From assembly GCA_030407085.1 (NCBI GenBank), contig CM059582.1, forward strand, positions 50,057,001 to 50,121,000: a stretch of 64,000 nt of DNA, read 5' to 3'. Each line of letters begins with the position of its first letter. The stretch's first letter is position 1. The notes below the pieces were generated by a model. That model did not search any database and was not told where the DNA came from. It was given only the letters and a program-made list of their open reading frames with translations. The stretch is from Trichopria drosophilae. Lineage: Eukaryota > Arthropoda > Insecta > Hymenoptera > Diapriidae. A program made the translations under genes and the position numbers. This document shows, piece after piece, positions 43,501 to 53,122 of the stretch.

Positions 43501-44751
43501 CTGTATTAAATCAGATACCATACTTTCTCAACTACGCCATTGTGAACTTATATACACCTGCAGAAATTATCGTCCACTGCTTGAAAGAAGTTATAGGAAT
43601 AATGCGCATTTTCATTCAACTCTACCTCGTCTTATTAGATTATGGAATACTATTAGTTGTGATCTGAACACTTCTGATTCGTTTGCTGAGTTTGTTACCA
43701 GTTGTAGGCAATCCCAACTTCGTTTCTATGATCCTTGATCTTTTAAATCTTAAATCTAGTCTTTGCCAATGATTAGTATTATAATATTATTATGTAAGTT
43801 GTTTAACACGTTTCGTTACATTATTTACTTTTGTAAGTTTATTCATTAAGTTTTTCTATTAAAATTCTTCGACTCGTTTATGCGATAATATTTTGTTTTC
43901 ATTGTATGAGGGCAATAATGTCTGTGTCAAATAAATAAATAAATAAATAAATGTCGTATAGTACTCGCACTATGTTACGGAAACACTATTCGATAATATT
44001 TGCGATTTGTATGAAAATTGACCAGGTTGTGATGAGATTTTTATGTAATTTCCATAAAATTTCAACTCGAAACATTCGTGATTGTACGCATTTAACTATT
44101 TTCTTTCATGTAATAAAACTTTATATATTCCGTACGATACTTGTATGACTAATAGATGTATATAATGTATATGATATTATATGTTTTTACATATTTACGA
44201 CAACTACAAGGCACTTGATTCAATTTCTCATGAGATTCTCGTAAGAATCCTACTTTCGCAGGTTGTATATAATTTATTAATATCTTAGACGTATTGTAGA
44301 TATATATGTACATAAATAATAAAATTCCAGTTTAATAAGAAAACATATACAACACATTTGCATAAAGATAGAAATAATAACAAATATATATATAAGCGAA
44401 AATACAAAAAACTAAAAACAAAAGTGTGTATTTAGAGATGATGAATATAAACACAAAAAGTGTAAACAATGCAGTAAACCTAACCTCAACTTTGTAAATT
44501 GCATTCGTTTGTTTAGTATAATTGCAAATGAAATGAAAGTAAAGTTTCAGTAATAAAGCATAAAATAAATAGAGGGAGGATAGTTTAAGAGCCGATGGAT
44601 CATTTTTGAAAAGATAATAAGCAGCAAGGGACTTTTAGATCACGATTTCGTACCTTGATTCGTCAGTATTCCTATGTTCCGTAGTACTAGTTTGAGCGTG
44701 TATAAAAATACAGAAATTTAGCAACAACAATAGGTACACAAGTAGCTTCAT
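30853..44751 (-). CDS. Ror: ROR-family receptor tyrosine kinase (ten exons, complete)
   Basis: Single-pass Wnt/Wnt5-type receptor kinase. The coding exons, in order, are 44751-44654, 39133-38911, 38839-38715, 38656-38127, 38065-37832, 37762-37629, 37570-37354, 32316-31975, 31915-31647 and 31551-30853. Every junction has GT-AG and compatible phase; the sum is 2871 bases or 956 residues. Layout: signal peptide 1-20; a Ser/Gly-rich stretch without cysteines, so no Ig domain; Frizzled-type CRD from C106; kringle about 326-403 with six cysteines; transmembrane helix about 407-431; kinase about 510-790; tail of about 160 residues. Catalytic residues are canonical: GEGAFG 516-521, K543, E560, HRD 646-648, DFG 666-668. 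The activation-loop Tyr pair is at 678-679. [17 protein letters not shown] and [15 protein letters not shown] are ROR signatures. Nrk, the other insect ROR-type kinase, is the main alternative name. Confidence 0.93.
31647..31915 (-). CDS. Ror: Ror exon 9 (catalytic and activation loops)
   Basis: Encodes [40 protein letters not shown] and [19 protein letters not shown]. The catalytic Asp and the DFG are intact. The exon ends in phase 0 at GTGAGT. Confidence 0.95.
31975..32316 (-). CDS. Ror: Ror exon 8 (kinase N-lobe)
   Basis: Encodes [23 protein letters not shown] with the ATP-binding lysine, [20 protein letters not shown] with the helix-C glutamate, and [18 protein letters not shown], a near-exact ROR hinge signature. 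Phase 1 at both ends. Confidence 0.93.
33244..34589. mobile_element. 1.35 kb inverted-repeat element with TGGGTGATTCT ends
   Basis: The left end is TGGGTGATTCTCCGGCAACA then GGGCATTTT; the right end, read inward, is TGGGTGATTCTTC then ACAGGGCATTT. The interior shows no transposase. A related partial end, TGGGTGATTTTCAAGAAACT, lies just outside at 33170. Confidence 0.5.
34691..34870 (-). pseudogene. 3' end of a non-LTR retrotransposon (LINE), untranslated part
   Basis: On the minus strand the sequence runs through a 3'-UTR-like segment and ends ATCCTGAATAAATTGAATTG with a short TTGAA repeat tail, the usual termination of many insect LINEs. No coding part is present. Confidence 0.4.
37039..37258. 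repeat. Interstitial TTAGG repeats in three ~100-bp units
   Basis: Three clusters of TTAGG (37039-37068, 37131-37180, 37239-37258), with some TTAGA and TCAGG variants, are separated by near-identical spacers containing ATAAGAGGTTATGTCAAAAT. TTAGG is the insect telomere unit. Here it lies inside Ror intron 7, so it is not a chromosome end. Confidence 0.75.
37354..37570 (-). CDS. Ror: Ror exon 7 (juxtamembrane region and glycine loop)
   Basis: Encodes a Ser/Thr/Gly-rich juxtamembrane stretch, then [18 protein letters not shown]. The last glycine of the loop is split by the intron (phase 1). The ATG at its first codon is internal, not a start. Confidence 0.9.
37629..37762 (-). CDS. Ror: Ror exon 6 (transmembrane segment)
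   Basis: Encodes [20 protein letters not shown] followed by [15 protein letters not shown]: a helix of about 25 residues, a membrane-proximal cysteine cluster that could be palmitoylated, and a basic stop-transfer patch. Confidence 0.9.
37832..38065 (-). CDS. Ror: Ror exon 5 (kringle domain)
   Basis: A single exon holds the whole kringle, [14 protein letters not shown] to VCNIPKC, with six cysteines and the hallmark YCRNPGG and PWCYV motifs; phase 1 at both ends, so the domain is a symmetric module. Confidence 0.93.
38127..38656 (-). CDS. Ror: Ror exon 4 (CRD, second part, with long insertion)
   Basis: Encodes [20 protein letters not shown] to NNVREG. The CRD cysteines around [12 protein letters not shown] and [14 protein letters not shown] are clear. 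Between PIC and the next conserved Cys there are about 92 residues, whereas vertebrate RORs have about a dozen. The insertion is charged, with an acidic [12 protein letters not shown] run and basic IPRKRS and KRIRR clusters. The stretch is fully open and coding-like in composition. Confidence 0.88.
38715..38839 (-). CDS. Ror: Ror exon 3 (CRD, first part)
   Basis: Encodes [19 protein letters not shown] and continues to VIKRS; phase 0 in, phase 2 out. [12 protein letters not shown] matches the ROR CRD pattern around a conserved N-glycosylation site (NRT). Confidence 0.9.
38911..39133 (-). CDS. Ror: Ror exon 2 (extracellular linker and start of CRD)
   Basis: Acceptor TTGTTCAG, phase 2 at the start and phase 0 at the end. 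It encodes a Ser/Gly/Pro-rich linker ([19 protein letters not shown]...) and ends DGICE at the first CRD cysteine. The donor is the less common GTTCGT. No Ig-type cysteine pair is encoded, unlike vertebrate ROR1 and ROR2. Confidence 0.85.
39738..40274. mobile_element. Insertion with 13-bp target duplication and hammerhead-like core
   Basis: ATTACGCAGCTGT occurs at 39725-39737 and again at 40275-40287, directly flanking the block. Removing the block restores a continuous LINE reading frame. The block starts with a T-run and has two inverted arms of about 170 bases (39755-39925 and 40012-40180), each containing TTTTTAAAGAGTT or its complement. At its centre, 39988-40015, is CTGAAGA, a GGACC-CGAAA-GGTCC hairpin and GAAAC, the core layout of a hammerhead ribozyme. 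The long duplication suggests insertion by a retroelement; a Penelope-like origin is a possibility. Confidence 0.6.
39988..40015 (+). ncRNA. Hammerhead-ribozyme-like core
   Basis: CTGAAGA fits CUGANGA, stem II is GGACC/GGTCC closed by CGAAA, and GAAAC follows. The flanking arms can form stem III (ACGTTGAAT with the mirrored ...CAATGT). One extra G precedes stem II and a clean stem I with a cleavage site is not evident, so activity is uncertain. Confidence 0.4.
40587..40711. mobile_element. Harbinger-like MITE with TAA target duplication
   Basis: A 125-base element with ends GGGCCGATTTCACCAA and TTGGTGAAATTGGCCC and TAA on both sides (40584-40586, 40712-40714). Three-base TWA duplications and G-rich ends are typical of PIF/Harbinger MITEs. 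The interior contains TTAATCGATGATTAA-like inverted words. Confidence 0.65.
41046..41717 (+). pseudogene. 5'-truncated LINE: polymerase C-terminus, 3' UTR and tail
   Basis: 41046-41543 is open and encodes [30 protein letters not shown] and [14 protein letters not shown] near the stop, all typical of the region after the reverse transcriptase of Jockey/I/CR1-type LINEs. A short 3' UTR ends in ATAAATAAATAAAAAAAAAA by 41717. Confidence 0.7.
41718..41939 (+). pseudogene. Chimeric LINE fragment
   Basis: The frame encodes [20 protein letters not shown], which resembles the very C-terminal part of the adjacent LINE, followed by [20 protein letters not shown] and YQSLV, which belongs further upstream in such polymerases. 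The order is therefore scrambled. The fragment is cut at 41939 by a TA-flanked element. Confidence 0.5.
41940..43334. mobile_element. 1.4 kb TA-flanked element with CCCAGCAATCG ends
   Basis: It starts CCCAGCAATCG and ends CGATTGCTGGG, with TA directly outside both ends. Both flanks are filled with ATTGAAATGTA/ATTGAATGCA-type and GTATTCAAATGGATT-type words in both orientations. A CCCAGCAATC near 34999 suggests another copy in Ror intron 7. No transposase was seen. It holds a tRNA-like relic at 42124-42196. Confidence 0.55.
42124..42196 (-). ncRNA. tRNA-like relic (Ser/Leu-type)
   Basis: The minus strand reads GCAAGGAGGTGGTCGAGTGA at its start (box A-like TGGTCGAGTGA) and has a near-consensus box B, GGTTCGATTC, 3' of it, finishing GTTGATGC. 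The total of 73 bases and the box spacing are tRNA-like. The acceptor, anticodon and T stems pair poorly, so it is probably a pseudo-tRNA or the head of a SINE. Confidence 0.4.
43494..43951 (+). pseudogene. LINE C-terminus with 3' UTR and AAAT tail
   Basis: The frame encodes [40 protein letters not shown] and IRLWNTIS and ends FYDP-stop at 43738, matching the conserved C-terminal block of the neighbouring LINE (YTCR...[16 protein letters not shown]) but clearly a different family member. A 190-base 3' UTR ends in AAATAAATAAATAAATAAAT by 43951. Confidence 0.65.
44654..44751 (-). CDS. Ror: Ror exon 1 (signal peptide)
   Basis: The ATG at 44751 opens [20 protein letters not shown], a clear signal peptide, then about 12 polar residues. 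The exon ends in phase 2 at the donor GTACGA (44653 downward). Its last two bases, AG, complete an Arg codon with the first base of the next exon. An in-frame TGA lies about 50 bases upstream, with no other ATG between. The exon was found by matching phase and signal-peptide content, so it is slightly less certain than the rest. Confidence 0.75.
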
Positions 44752-44900
44752 AATTACACTATAAGCAACAAAACATTGAAAATAAGCGTAAAGCTTTTGT
44801 CATTTAACAAAGCACTTGGCGGCCATTTGTAACTTCATCTCGACTCCGTTTGGGATGAGAGCGTCTCGTCACGTGACCGGACGTTTCTTTACAAAATCTG
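44752..44900 (-). promoter_or_regulatory. Putative Ror promoter and 5' leader
   Basis: Directly upstream of the Ror start codon, a locally CpG-richer stretch (44820-44885) stands out from the AT-rich surroundings. It contains the palindrome GTCACGTGAC (44868-44877), an E-box/CACGTG site about 120 bases from the ATG. No TATA box is evident, as is common for receptor genes. Confidence 0.4.
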
Positions 44901-45555
44901 TTTTCCAGAAAAGAGCATGTGTATGTAACCCCCATACACCTACACACCATTGCATGCACCTTTCATAAACTTGTATTGGTATGTATAAATACATTTCTGT
45001 TCATTATGAATACAATATGGTCTCAGCATGACAGTATTGCAGCTATAAGGCTTTCAAATATTTCTCCACAAAAAAATATTCATGAAACACGATGTGATTT
45101 TTGTTTTAATTGTTAATTAAATCCATTCTTTATTAACATTACAATAAAATGATTATGTAATACAGCATATAAGTCATGTGATAATTTTATATGATTCATC
45201 GTGTGATAAATGATTTGATAAAAATATAGGAAACATTAGGAACACTTATATTTATTGTATTTATGGGTCATTCCACGTCACTCAGCCACTTTTGAAATCG
45301 ACCATCGATTTTGTTCGTGATTTTTTACAGATACATTTAGGTAAAATAAATATTGTCAATTTTTTCAGATTTTTAAAATAACTTGGTAACGAGTGATAAT
45401 TTTTCAAAATTTTGGATTTTAAAAAAGCTGAAATTTTTCAAATCTCCATAACTCGGTTGCTACCAATCGAATAATAACAAGTAAAAAATGGAATTGTTCG
45501 TCTTGAAATGTGTTTTTATATAAGTATAATGACAATTTGGCTGCGTTTTTAGTAA
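44901..45555. other. Intergenic DNA upstream of Ror
   Basis: No gene was recognised. A GGGTCATTCCACGTCAC string at 45265, followed by about 250 bases, resembles a transposon end, but no matching opposite end was found. Confidence 0.35.
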
Positions 45556-46913
45556 TAAAGGGTCTGGCAGGATAAGAAGGTCCAATCTGCCCCAGCAGGG
45601 ATTCAGATGAATGAAATTTTATCCTTTTCTATGTCGAAAAATAATAATTCTCAGAAATTTTCAACTCCCTATCCCCATAATTGCGCTCGCTATAGGAAAA
45701 AACGTGAATTTTCAGTTTTTATTTTTTATTTCGTAGCCACACTATGCAATCTTTACAGAAAAATTCATACGTGTAAATAATATTAGAGTGTAGCTACGAA
45801 AATTTTTTTAAGTACCTAATTTGACCTTATAGAAACTTTTTAAAAAATTCGTAAAAAATTTTTATTTCCTTCGTTTTCTCGCGTTTAAAAAAAAACGCCC
45901 TCAATTTTTTTCAGATTGTTAAAAGTGGTGCGCCATTGTAAAAAAAATAAAACCCGTATTTTTCTCATTTTTTCGCTCAATTTCTATCAAAACGGAACAA
46001 TTTAGGGTGTTAAATTGTAGTTCTTTTTAAGCTTTACAACTTTCTTCGATACAAAAATTCACTAGCTGTTGAACGAAACGAGTTAGAGGCGAGAAACCGA
46101 AAAAATAAGCATTTTTTCTCTTTTTATCGGCTCTAACCTGAGAAATATTCATTTTTGGTCAAAGTGTTTTAAAGATAATTTGTATGGCTTGAAATTAGCT
46201 TCAAAATTGGCTGATATATCGTTATCGAAACTTAAGTAGAAGCCAAGATATTACCAAAAAAAAAACGGATCAAACTATTATTTTTTGTTATTTTAATGTT
46301 TTATATAGCTGTATTGAGATGAAAAGTCACCAAAATAACTTCGTAAATATTTTTTTTTCTAAAAATTCAATAATTTCTGTAAATGTTGAAGTAGTGATTT
46401 TTTTAATAGGAAAAAGTTGTAGAGCTTGAAAAGAACTACAATTTAACACCCTAAGTTGTTTCATTTTAATAGAAATTGAGCAAAAAAAAACGATTTTTTA
46501 CAATGGCGCACCACTTTTAAAAATCTCAAAAAAATTCACCACATAGATTGGCCTAAATTACATCTTCTTGAATTTTTTCAAGAGGGCGTGTTTTGCGAGA
46601 AAACATGTTTTGAATTTTTTATGAATTTTTTAAAAAGTTTCCATAAGGTCAAATTACTTAAAAAAATTTTCGTAGCTACACTCTAATATTATTTACACGT
46701 ATGAATTTTTCTGTAAAGATTGCATAGCGTGGCTACGAAATAAAAAATAAAAACTGAAAATTCACGTTTTTTCCTATAGCGAGCGCAATTATGGGGATAG
46801 GGAGTTGAAAATTTCTGAGAATTATTATTTTTCGACATAGAAAAGGATAAAATTTCATTCATCTGAATCCCTTCTGGGGCAGATTGGACCGTCTTATCCT
46901 GCTAGACCTTTTA
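45556..46913. mobile_element. 1.35 kb foldback element with arms of about 490 bp
   Basis: The left end AAAGGGTCTGGCAGGATAAG and the right end (read inward) AAAAGGTCTAGCAGGATAAG begin two long inverted arms that match through GGTCCAATCTG, CCCCATAATTGCGCTCGCTA, CACTATGCAATCTTTACAG and GGCGCACCACTTTTA-type sequence. A loop of about 350 bases remains. No coding capacity. Confidence 0.65.
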
Positions 46914-47094
46914 AGATTTTGTCCTGTGGGACATTTTTTTTGATACACTCATAAAAAAAACTGTAGAATATAACGAACAATTTACGGGGTCGTACAAGAT
47001 TGCAAGTAGTTTCGTCAATTTTTTCCAGAACTGTATATCTTTTTTCCAATTAAAATTTTGCAACAATCTATTTGAAACTAATAATGCAGCCCAA

Positions 47095-47990
47095 CAAAAA
47101 TTGCAGATCTTCATGTTGCCCTATAAGTAAGAGTCGATTCTAATACAATGTTTGCACCAAAATCCAAATATGACCGCCGGAATAGCCAAATGGCCCTAGT
47201 TTTTGAGATATTGAAGGTCAAGAGGGTAAAAAATTTGATGCTAGATATTTTTGAGCATCTATTCACAGAACAATAAAATACTGTTGTCCCGTCAGTTAGA
47301 GTCAATTCGGATAGTATTTTTCCTGCAGAATCCAAATATATGCTTAAAAATAATCAATCAAGTAGTTTTTGATCAAATTGAAGGTCAAATGGTAAAAAAT
47401 CAAATTTAATGTATTTTGAGCATCTGTTCACAGTCCAAAAGAATTACGTTGCCCCGTCAGTTAGAGTCAATTCGGATAGAATTTTTCCAGCAAAATCCAA
47501 ATATGTACGCCTAAATATTAATGTGGACCAAGTTTTTGACCAAAAAAAATAATAAAATGCAAAATGGCAAAACCAATGTGCTCAACGAACTTTTTGAAAT
47601 TCGAATGATTTCAAACTCGTTATAGTTCTTAACTATTTTTCGGGAAAAACGGAAAAAGGCCCTAAAACACGATTTCTTACCCCTTTGACCTTCAGTTTAG
47701 GCAAAAATTAGGTTCAATTCAATATTTTGGTGTACATATTTTGATTCTGCGAGAAAAATTCTGTCAGAATTATACTCTTAATGGCGGGACAACAGCATTT
47801 TATTATGCTGTGAATATATGCTCAAAAATGCCTAGAATCGAACTTTTTACCCCTTTGACCTTCAATATCTGAAGAACTAGAGCCAATTGGCTATTTTAGT
47901 GGTCATATTTGGATTCTAGTGCAAAAATCCTACCATAATTACTATTTATACGGCAACAAAATTTTATGGGGCTGTATTGAACATCGAAAA
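47095..47990. repeat. Inverted tandem array of ~180-bp units
   Basis: Three forward units (from about 47095, 47276 and 47452) share CCCGTCAGTTAGAGTCAATT, CAAAATCCAAATATG, TTGAAGGTCAA and TTTTGAGCATCTGTTCACAG. They are followed by two or three reversed units (about 47690-47990) with ACCCCTTTGACCTTCAAT and TGTGAATATATGCTCAAAAA. The array is a palindrome of tandem repeats centred near 47640. Confidence 0.6.
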
Positions 47991-50900
47991 CAGACAAAAA
48001 GAGGGATCATCGTAAATTGAGAATTCAATAAGCTAAAATCTTAAGATTCTTGCAAAAATTAATTTAAATTGAGAAAAAATTTTATTCTTATGCCCCATAT
48101 CACAATAACGACGTAATGGATTTGAAAAATTTCTGAATGCTCTAATTAAAAAACTACCAGCTTTAAAAAAAAAATTTAACAATGAAAAATTCTTAGAATT
48201 CGGCGAGAAATATAGTGGATTTTTTTTTATTTTGTAAATAATATTTTAATAAATTTTTTATCATAATTTTTTTCAAAATTATTTACGTAAAATTCTGAAA
48301 CAAATTATTGTATTGTCTGATGAATTCTACTTTTTTTAATTCTTTGAAATCTGTTCCAAAAGTTAATATTTTTCGAGGAAATGACTTTCAATATAGTTTA
48401 GGATTGTTAATGACTTTTGTGTTACGTTGATGGTTTAAGATGATATTTATATGAAATATCAATTAATGCTCTTAAATCAGAAGCTTAATAGCTCCATTAC
48501 AAATTTAATTTTGTAGTCAGATATATAATTATTTAATTCAATTTTTTAAACTTCTGAAATAAACATAGAAATTAAATTTAACAAATGTTGAAATACTGAA
48601 TTTTTATCAACAGAATTTATTTCAAATTTGTTGACTTCCAAATAATTAAAATTCAACGCTTATTATTTAATCAGTAAACTGTATAAAGGAATTTATCAGA
48701 TGATTGTTTTTTGGGTGTAGACAACAATTTGTGCATCATTTAATATTTTACTTTAATTTACATTTACATTAGTTAATAATGTATTCACAATGAACTTCAC
48801 ATTTGCTTTAAAAATGTTTCATTATCTTCGTAAATACATACATTTTATTAACATTCGGCTAAATTAATCCTCAGAAAATAATGAACTATATGTTGAATTT
48901 GCTAACAGTTGTTCATATTATTCTCCAAATTTGAATGATTAATTTAAAGTTAAAATTTGTTAAATAGCAATTAGTCTATTTTTATCTACTAAATATTAAA
49001 TAAACTAAATTATAGTATATTGCAAAATTATTTCCAAGTATTAAACATCTCCCTAAATTTCTTGGAGTGAAATTTTTACTCCAAACTTAGAGTGACCTGG
49101 GTACTCGCTCTAATAAGAATGAAAGACTACTGTAAGAGAGTAATTCTAAATGAAAAAGTTAATAAATTTTTTAGATTGAATAGAAATAAAAATGTCTAAC
49201 AAGTAAGTTTCTCTATAAAAAATCATTAATAGATTCTACTGGAAAAATTTACATAACTTTTATTAAACAGAAACATAATATTATTAGTTTTCATTACTTC
49301 AAACCTGTTGCATATTTTAGTTAAGTACTTAATTATTAGCCCAAATTATACTATAAAACATACAATTTTAGTGTATTTTTATAATTTTTGTTAATAATTA
49401 CTACGGTAAATTTTGCAACAAAATTTTATAATATTTAAACAGCGTTTTTTGGATATTTTCGTTCAAGTTATTTTTTAATGCTATTATTTAAAGTTTGAAA
49501 TACTATTTATTGAGGAACTTTAATCAATTTTACTTAATCCACTCTGGTGAATTTTACTTGCGATTTTCATCCGAGTATGTCACGTAAATTAAACGTCAAA
49601 CTAAATAACAAGTTATTTCTGATTATTATTTATTTTTGCAATTTAATTTTGAATGAAATTTCACTAGAACCGTTTTTGAAGTATTATGAGTTTCAAACAA
49701 ATAAAATCGGATTACTTACCGTTACGAACTGATTAATGTTTATAGTTTAAGTTTTTAGGTTATATTTTTTATGTTATAAATATTTTACAATTTACATAAA
49801 TTAAACTAGGACTACTAAATTATTCAAATTAAATTAAGTACAGATTAATGCACGTTATCGAAAACTAAATCTCAGTTTTTTACAGGCGTTTTGTTTGCAA
49901 TACCTTAATTTATGTTTAGATTTTATTTTTATATTAGGGTTTATGTTTAGACTTTTCAGAACGAGACTAATAAACGGCACATGAGAATAATCTGAATTCT
50001 CTATGGTTTATAAGTATTCATACGTTTTGTAATTTATGGGGAAATATTGAATAATTTCCCAATAAAAAAATTTCCCCGTAAAAAGTACCATGTAAAGTAT
50101 TTTTAAAAGTAAGGGGGGAGAAAACTTTAATCAAGTTTTGAAGATTTCATGTGACCTATTCAGTTTACAAATGCTTTCTGTATATGGCAATAACGCGTAA
50201 GATGCATAATTGTTCAATCTTACTAAAGCTTTACTCATCATTTTGAACACAATTATAAATTACAAAATAAACTATGATATTCTTTTAATATTATTAATAG
50301 TTGTAACTTCAAAATTTAATAGATTATTTATTATTATGTAAACTTACTCTTGCATAAAGTCTGGTAAATATTGAGCTGTATGTGCTATTTCTCCTGTGTC
50401 AATTACCGGACTAATACTGTGTCCACCTACAACAGACAAATATTTTCCTTTTTAATTAATTATTTCAAATACATTATTTATCGTATTTATTATACTTATA
50501 TTACTAAAATATATCATTTTAAGGTCTTAAGAAATAACAAATGTATTGATAGTCGTAAATAACTTAATTGCGTCCATCGTTTGGAGTTTTCTTTAAACAA
50601 TCGCATATAATTTTACACTAAATAACTGTTTAAAACATGTGTTTAATCATGAAAATACGATTTAAGGGAACGCATAAACTGCAATCGGTAACATTTCCTA
50701 ATGTCTACCCTATAATATACAAATTAAACAGAAACTACAACCTCAAAACGTCCTCTTGTTGCAGGCAGAATACTCTTGTAGCAAATTGAAATCCTCTTGT
50801 TAAAGGACAAAGAGGATTATTCCACTTGCAGTAACTAAATTTTTAGTTAACACAAGTGAATTCAACTTTTCTTACTTTAACCAGGGTAATAACGATTAAT

Positions 50901-52757
50901 TTCTTTCTTTATTGTTTCATAGCTGTAAACTCCGTTAATTCACTGTAACTACTATTAATTTAGAATACTCATTTGGTGCCCTTGAGTATCCTTATCTCAG
51001 GTATCCTACTAAGATTATTATTTTAGTCAAGTGTAATGCATTACCACCAAAATACTAGAAATTTATGGAAATATTTTGAAAAAATTGTCATCTATTACTT
51101 CGTAATGGACCAGTTTTTTTGAGAATTGACCACATGCATTTAAATATTTATGCTGTGATAAAAAAATTAATAATGATTTAAAGATATCTAAAAATGACTA
51201 ATTATAATGCCTTAAAACTGCTTCTTCAACCTCTGATTAACGCATGAAAAGATAGTTTTTTCCTTTTAATATCACCAAGTATTTGAAAAAAATTTGAAAA
51301 AACTTGGTACATTCTTTGATAAATTCTAATTATTATTATTTCTTGCAATTTTTTTCAAAAGTTCTTAGTTTTCGAAGAAAAGAATTTCAAATATTATAAG
51401 TTTCGAAAACTATCAACTTTTAGCAAAAACGTTGAAAAATACAAAATTCCTAGAATTCATCAAGGAATTTACCAAAATGTTGGGAGAATTTTTCGAATTT
51501 AAATAATATATTTAAAAATTTTGTTAAAACAAAACAATTTTTCAAAATATCAGTACACAAATTTCAAAATATTTCAGTAGATTCTTCAATAATTTCTAAG
51601 GATTTGTCATGCTTAACATTTTTTTAAAAAGGTCCGAAAATTTTCAATGAAATCTTCATAGAGGACGTCATTTTGTAGTTGTTACAAGAAAGTGGGATTA
51701 GAAGCAACAGTTTTTTATTAAATTCATATATTTTATCCACCTTTATCCATAGTTTCAATAGAATCCAAATATTCTAATAACTTGAAAAATATTTATAAGA
51801 ACAAATATGTACAAATTTTTGGCAATTTTTCCAAGTTTGCGCCATATTTAAATTCTTGTTGATTGAAACTCATTTTTGACCTCCAAATCATGGAGAACGA
51901 CCTCGAAAATACTAGGATATGTTCCTATCAATTTTTTTCAATTTTGATTATCGCGACTTTCCCACAATGACACTTTTTTTTACGTACGTTGATTTTGTTA
52001 TATTATAAATAATTAAAATTTCCATAAATATCTTACGAATACATAAATAAGGAAACCTTATTATGGAGTAAATTTAAAAACGATATTGATTGTAAATTGA
52101 AAAAGAACCTCAAGAATTGGAATTAATTTTGTCAATTAATTGGGGTTACTTAAATTCAAAATGTGTTTGTACTAGGTGTATATGGATAGATAGTGAAAGA
52201 GTATGCTTTTAAAACATTAACAATCTGTAACAATCATACTTTGTCAACGTTAGTTAATCCGCGTCAGGACACATGAGACCGCCTCTATGTATTCGGTTAC
52301 ACACGACAGTCGCGTTATGATGCATAAACGCAGGACCCAGGTGCTGATGGATTTATTTTCCTCCATGATGTTCCGTTGATCACTTACACGTGTGTTAGAC
52401 ATCATAATATAGTGCGTAACAGCAGCATGGAATTATGTATTCTCCCGGACATTACAACCCTAAAAATGGCTCATATTTTCAATTTGATTACATTTCTATA
52501 CGAAAGATTTTTTTATGTGTTCAATCCCAGTGTTTTCTATTTACTCAAGTTTAACATTTATCGTTACGTGAAAATTAGAAAATAAAACACTAAATACAAT
52601 TACTAAGGCAAACATGGAATACGTTGTAGACAATTCTTGTGAAATATTTGATAAATCAGTTATTATTTTAAATGTGAAAATCCGTTCATACGTTTCTTAT
52701 TTTAAATATTGCCTGATTTATTTATAGCATTTATAGCAGATTTTTGTAAATGGTTAA
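47991..52757. other. AT-rich intergenic DNA
   Basis: No gene was recognised. A CTCTTGTTGCAG/CTCTTGTAGCA/CTCTTGTTAAAGG cluster near 50750-50825 is a small word-rich patch with ACAAGTG-type partners. The region 51060-51960 is monotonous A/T sequence with short open stretches only. Confidence 0.45.
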
Positions 52758-53118
52758 CCCTTAAAGCGTCAACCTATATAAAAATAACACAAAGCGCCAT
52801 GTGGGGTCGTGGGAGACCCCACTCCGAAAATAATATCGTCCTGCGCAGACAGTTTTCGTTATTTTACCGCGGAGATAAGTTATATTGATAAAAAAATTAT
52901 TGGTGCCCGTTATAAAAAATGAAATACAAAAGATTTTTCACAAAAAAAAATCATAACTCACAATCAATCAGCCAATTTTAAATATTTTACCCTAAAAATG
53001 TGACCTCTTAAAATGTAGCTCTTTAAAATAAAAAATGGTGTAACAGCGCAGTTTTAGAAGGGAAAAAATGTAATATTTATATGTGGGGTCTTCCAGTACC
53101 CCCAGGGCGCTTTAAGGG
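52758..53118. mobile_element. piggyBac-like MITE (361 bp)
   Basis: The ends CCCTTAAAGCG and CGCTTTAAGGG are flanked by TTAA on both sides (52754-52757 and 53119-53122). TTAA duplications with CCC...GGG ends are diagnostic of the piggyBac superfamily. An internal near-palindrome GTGGGGTCGTGGGAGACCCC lies next to the left end, with GTGGGGTCTTCCAGTACCCC near the right. No transposase. Confidence 0.7.
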
Positions 53119-53122
53119 TTAA

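Larger units (their letters stand above)
41009..44262. mobile_element. Outer inverted-repeat pair enclosing LINE debris
   Basis: The left end CCTGCGAAAAATTTTAGTTA continues with GGATTCTCATGAGAAT and then CAAGTACCTTGTA. The right end, read inward, is CCTGCGAAAGTAGGATTCTT, followed by GAGAATCTCATGAGAAATTG and CAAGTGCCTTGTA. These look like the ends of one element later filled by other insertions, although two solo copies in opposite orientation cannot be excluded. Confidence 0.4.
39134..44653 (-). other. Ror intron 1 (5.5 kb), a stack of nested transposons
   Basis: Bounded by GTACGA and TTCAG. Nearly all of it is accounted for by inverted-repeat elements and LINE remnants described separately: an outer element at 39.19-40.98 kb holding a LINE, a hammerhead-containing insertion and a Harbinger-like MITE, and a second outer element at 41.0-44.26 kb holding LINE pieces and a 1.4 kb element. 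Confidence 0.6.

Noticed and set aside
47095..47990. A CRISPR array or satellite
   Set aside because: Units are about 180 bases, diverged and arranged in both orientations in eukaryotic DNA; there are no short direct repeats with regular spacers.
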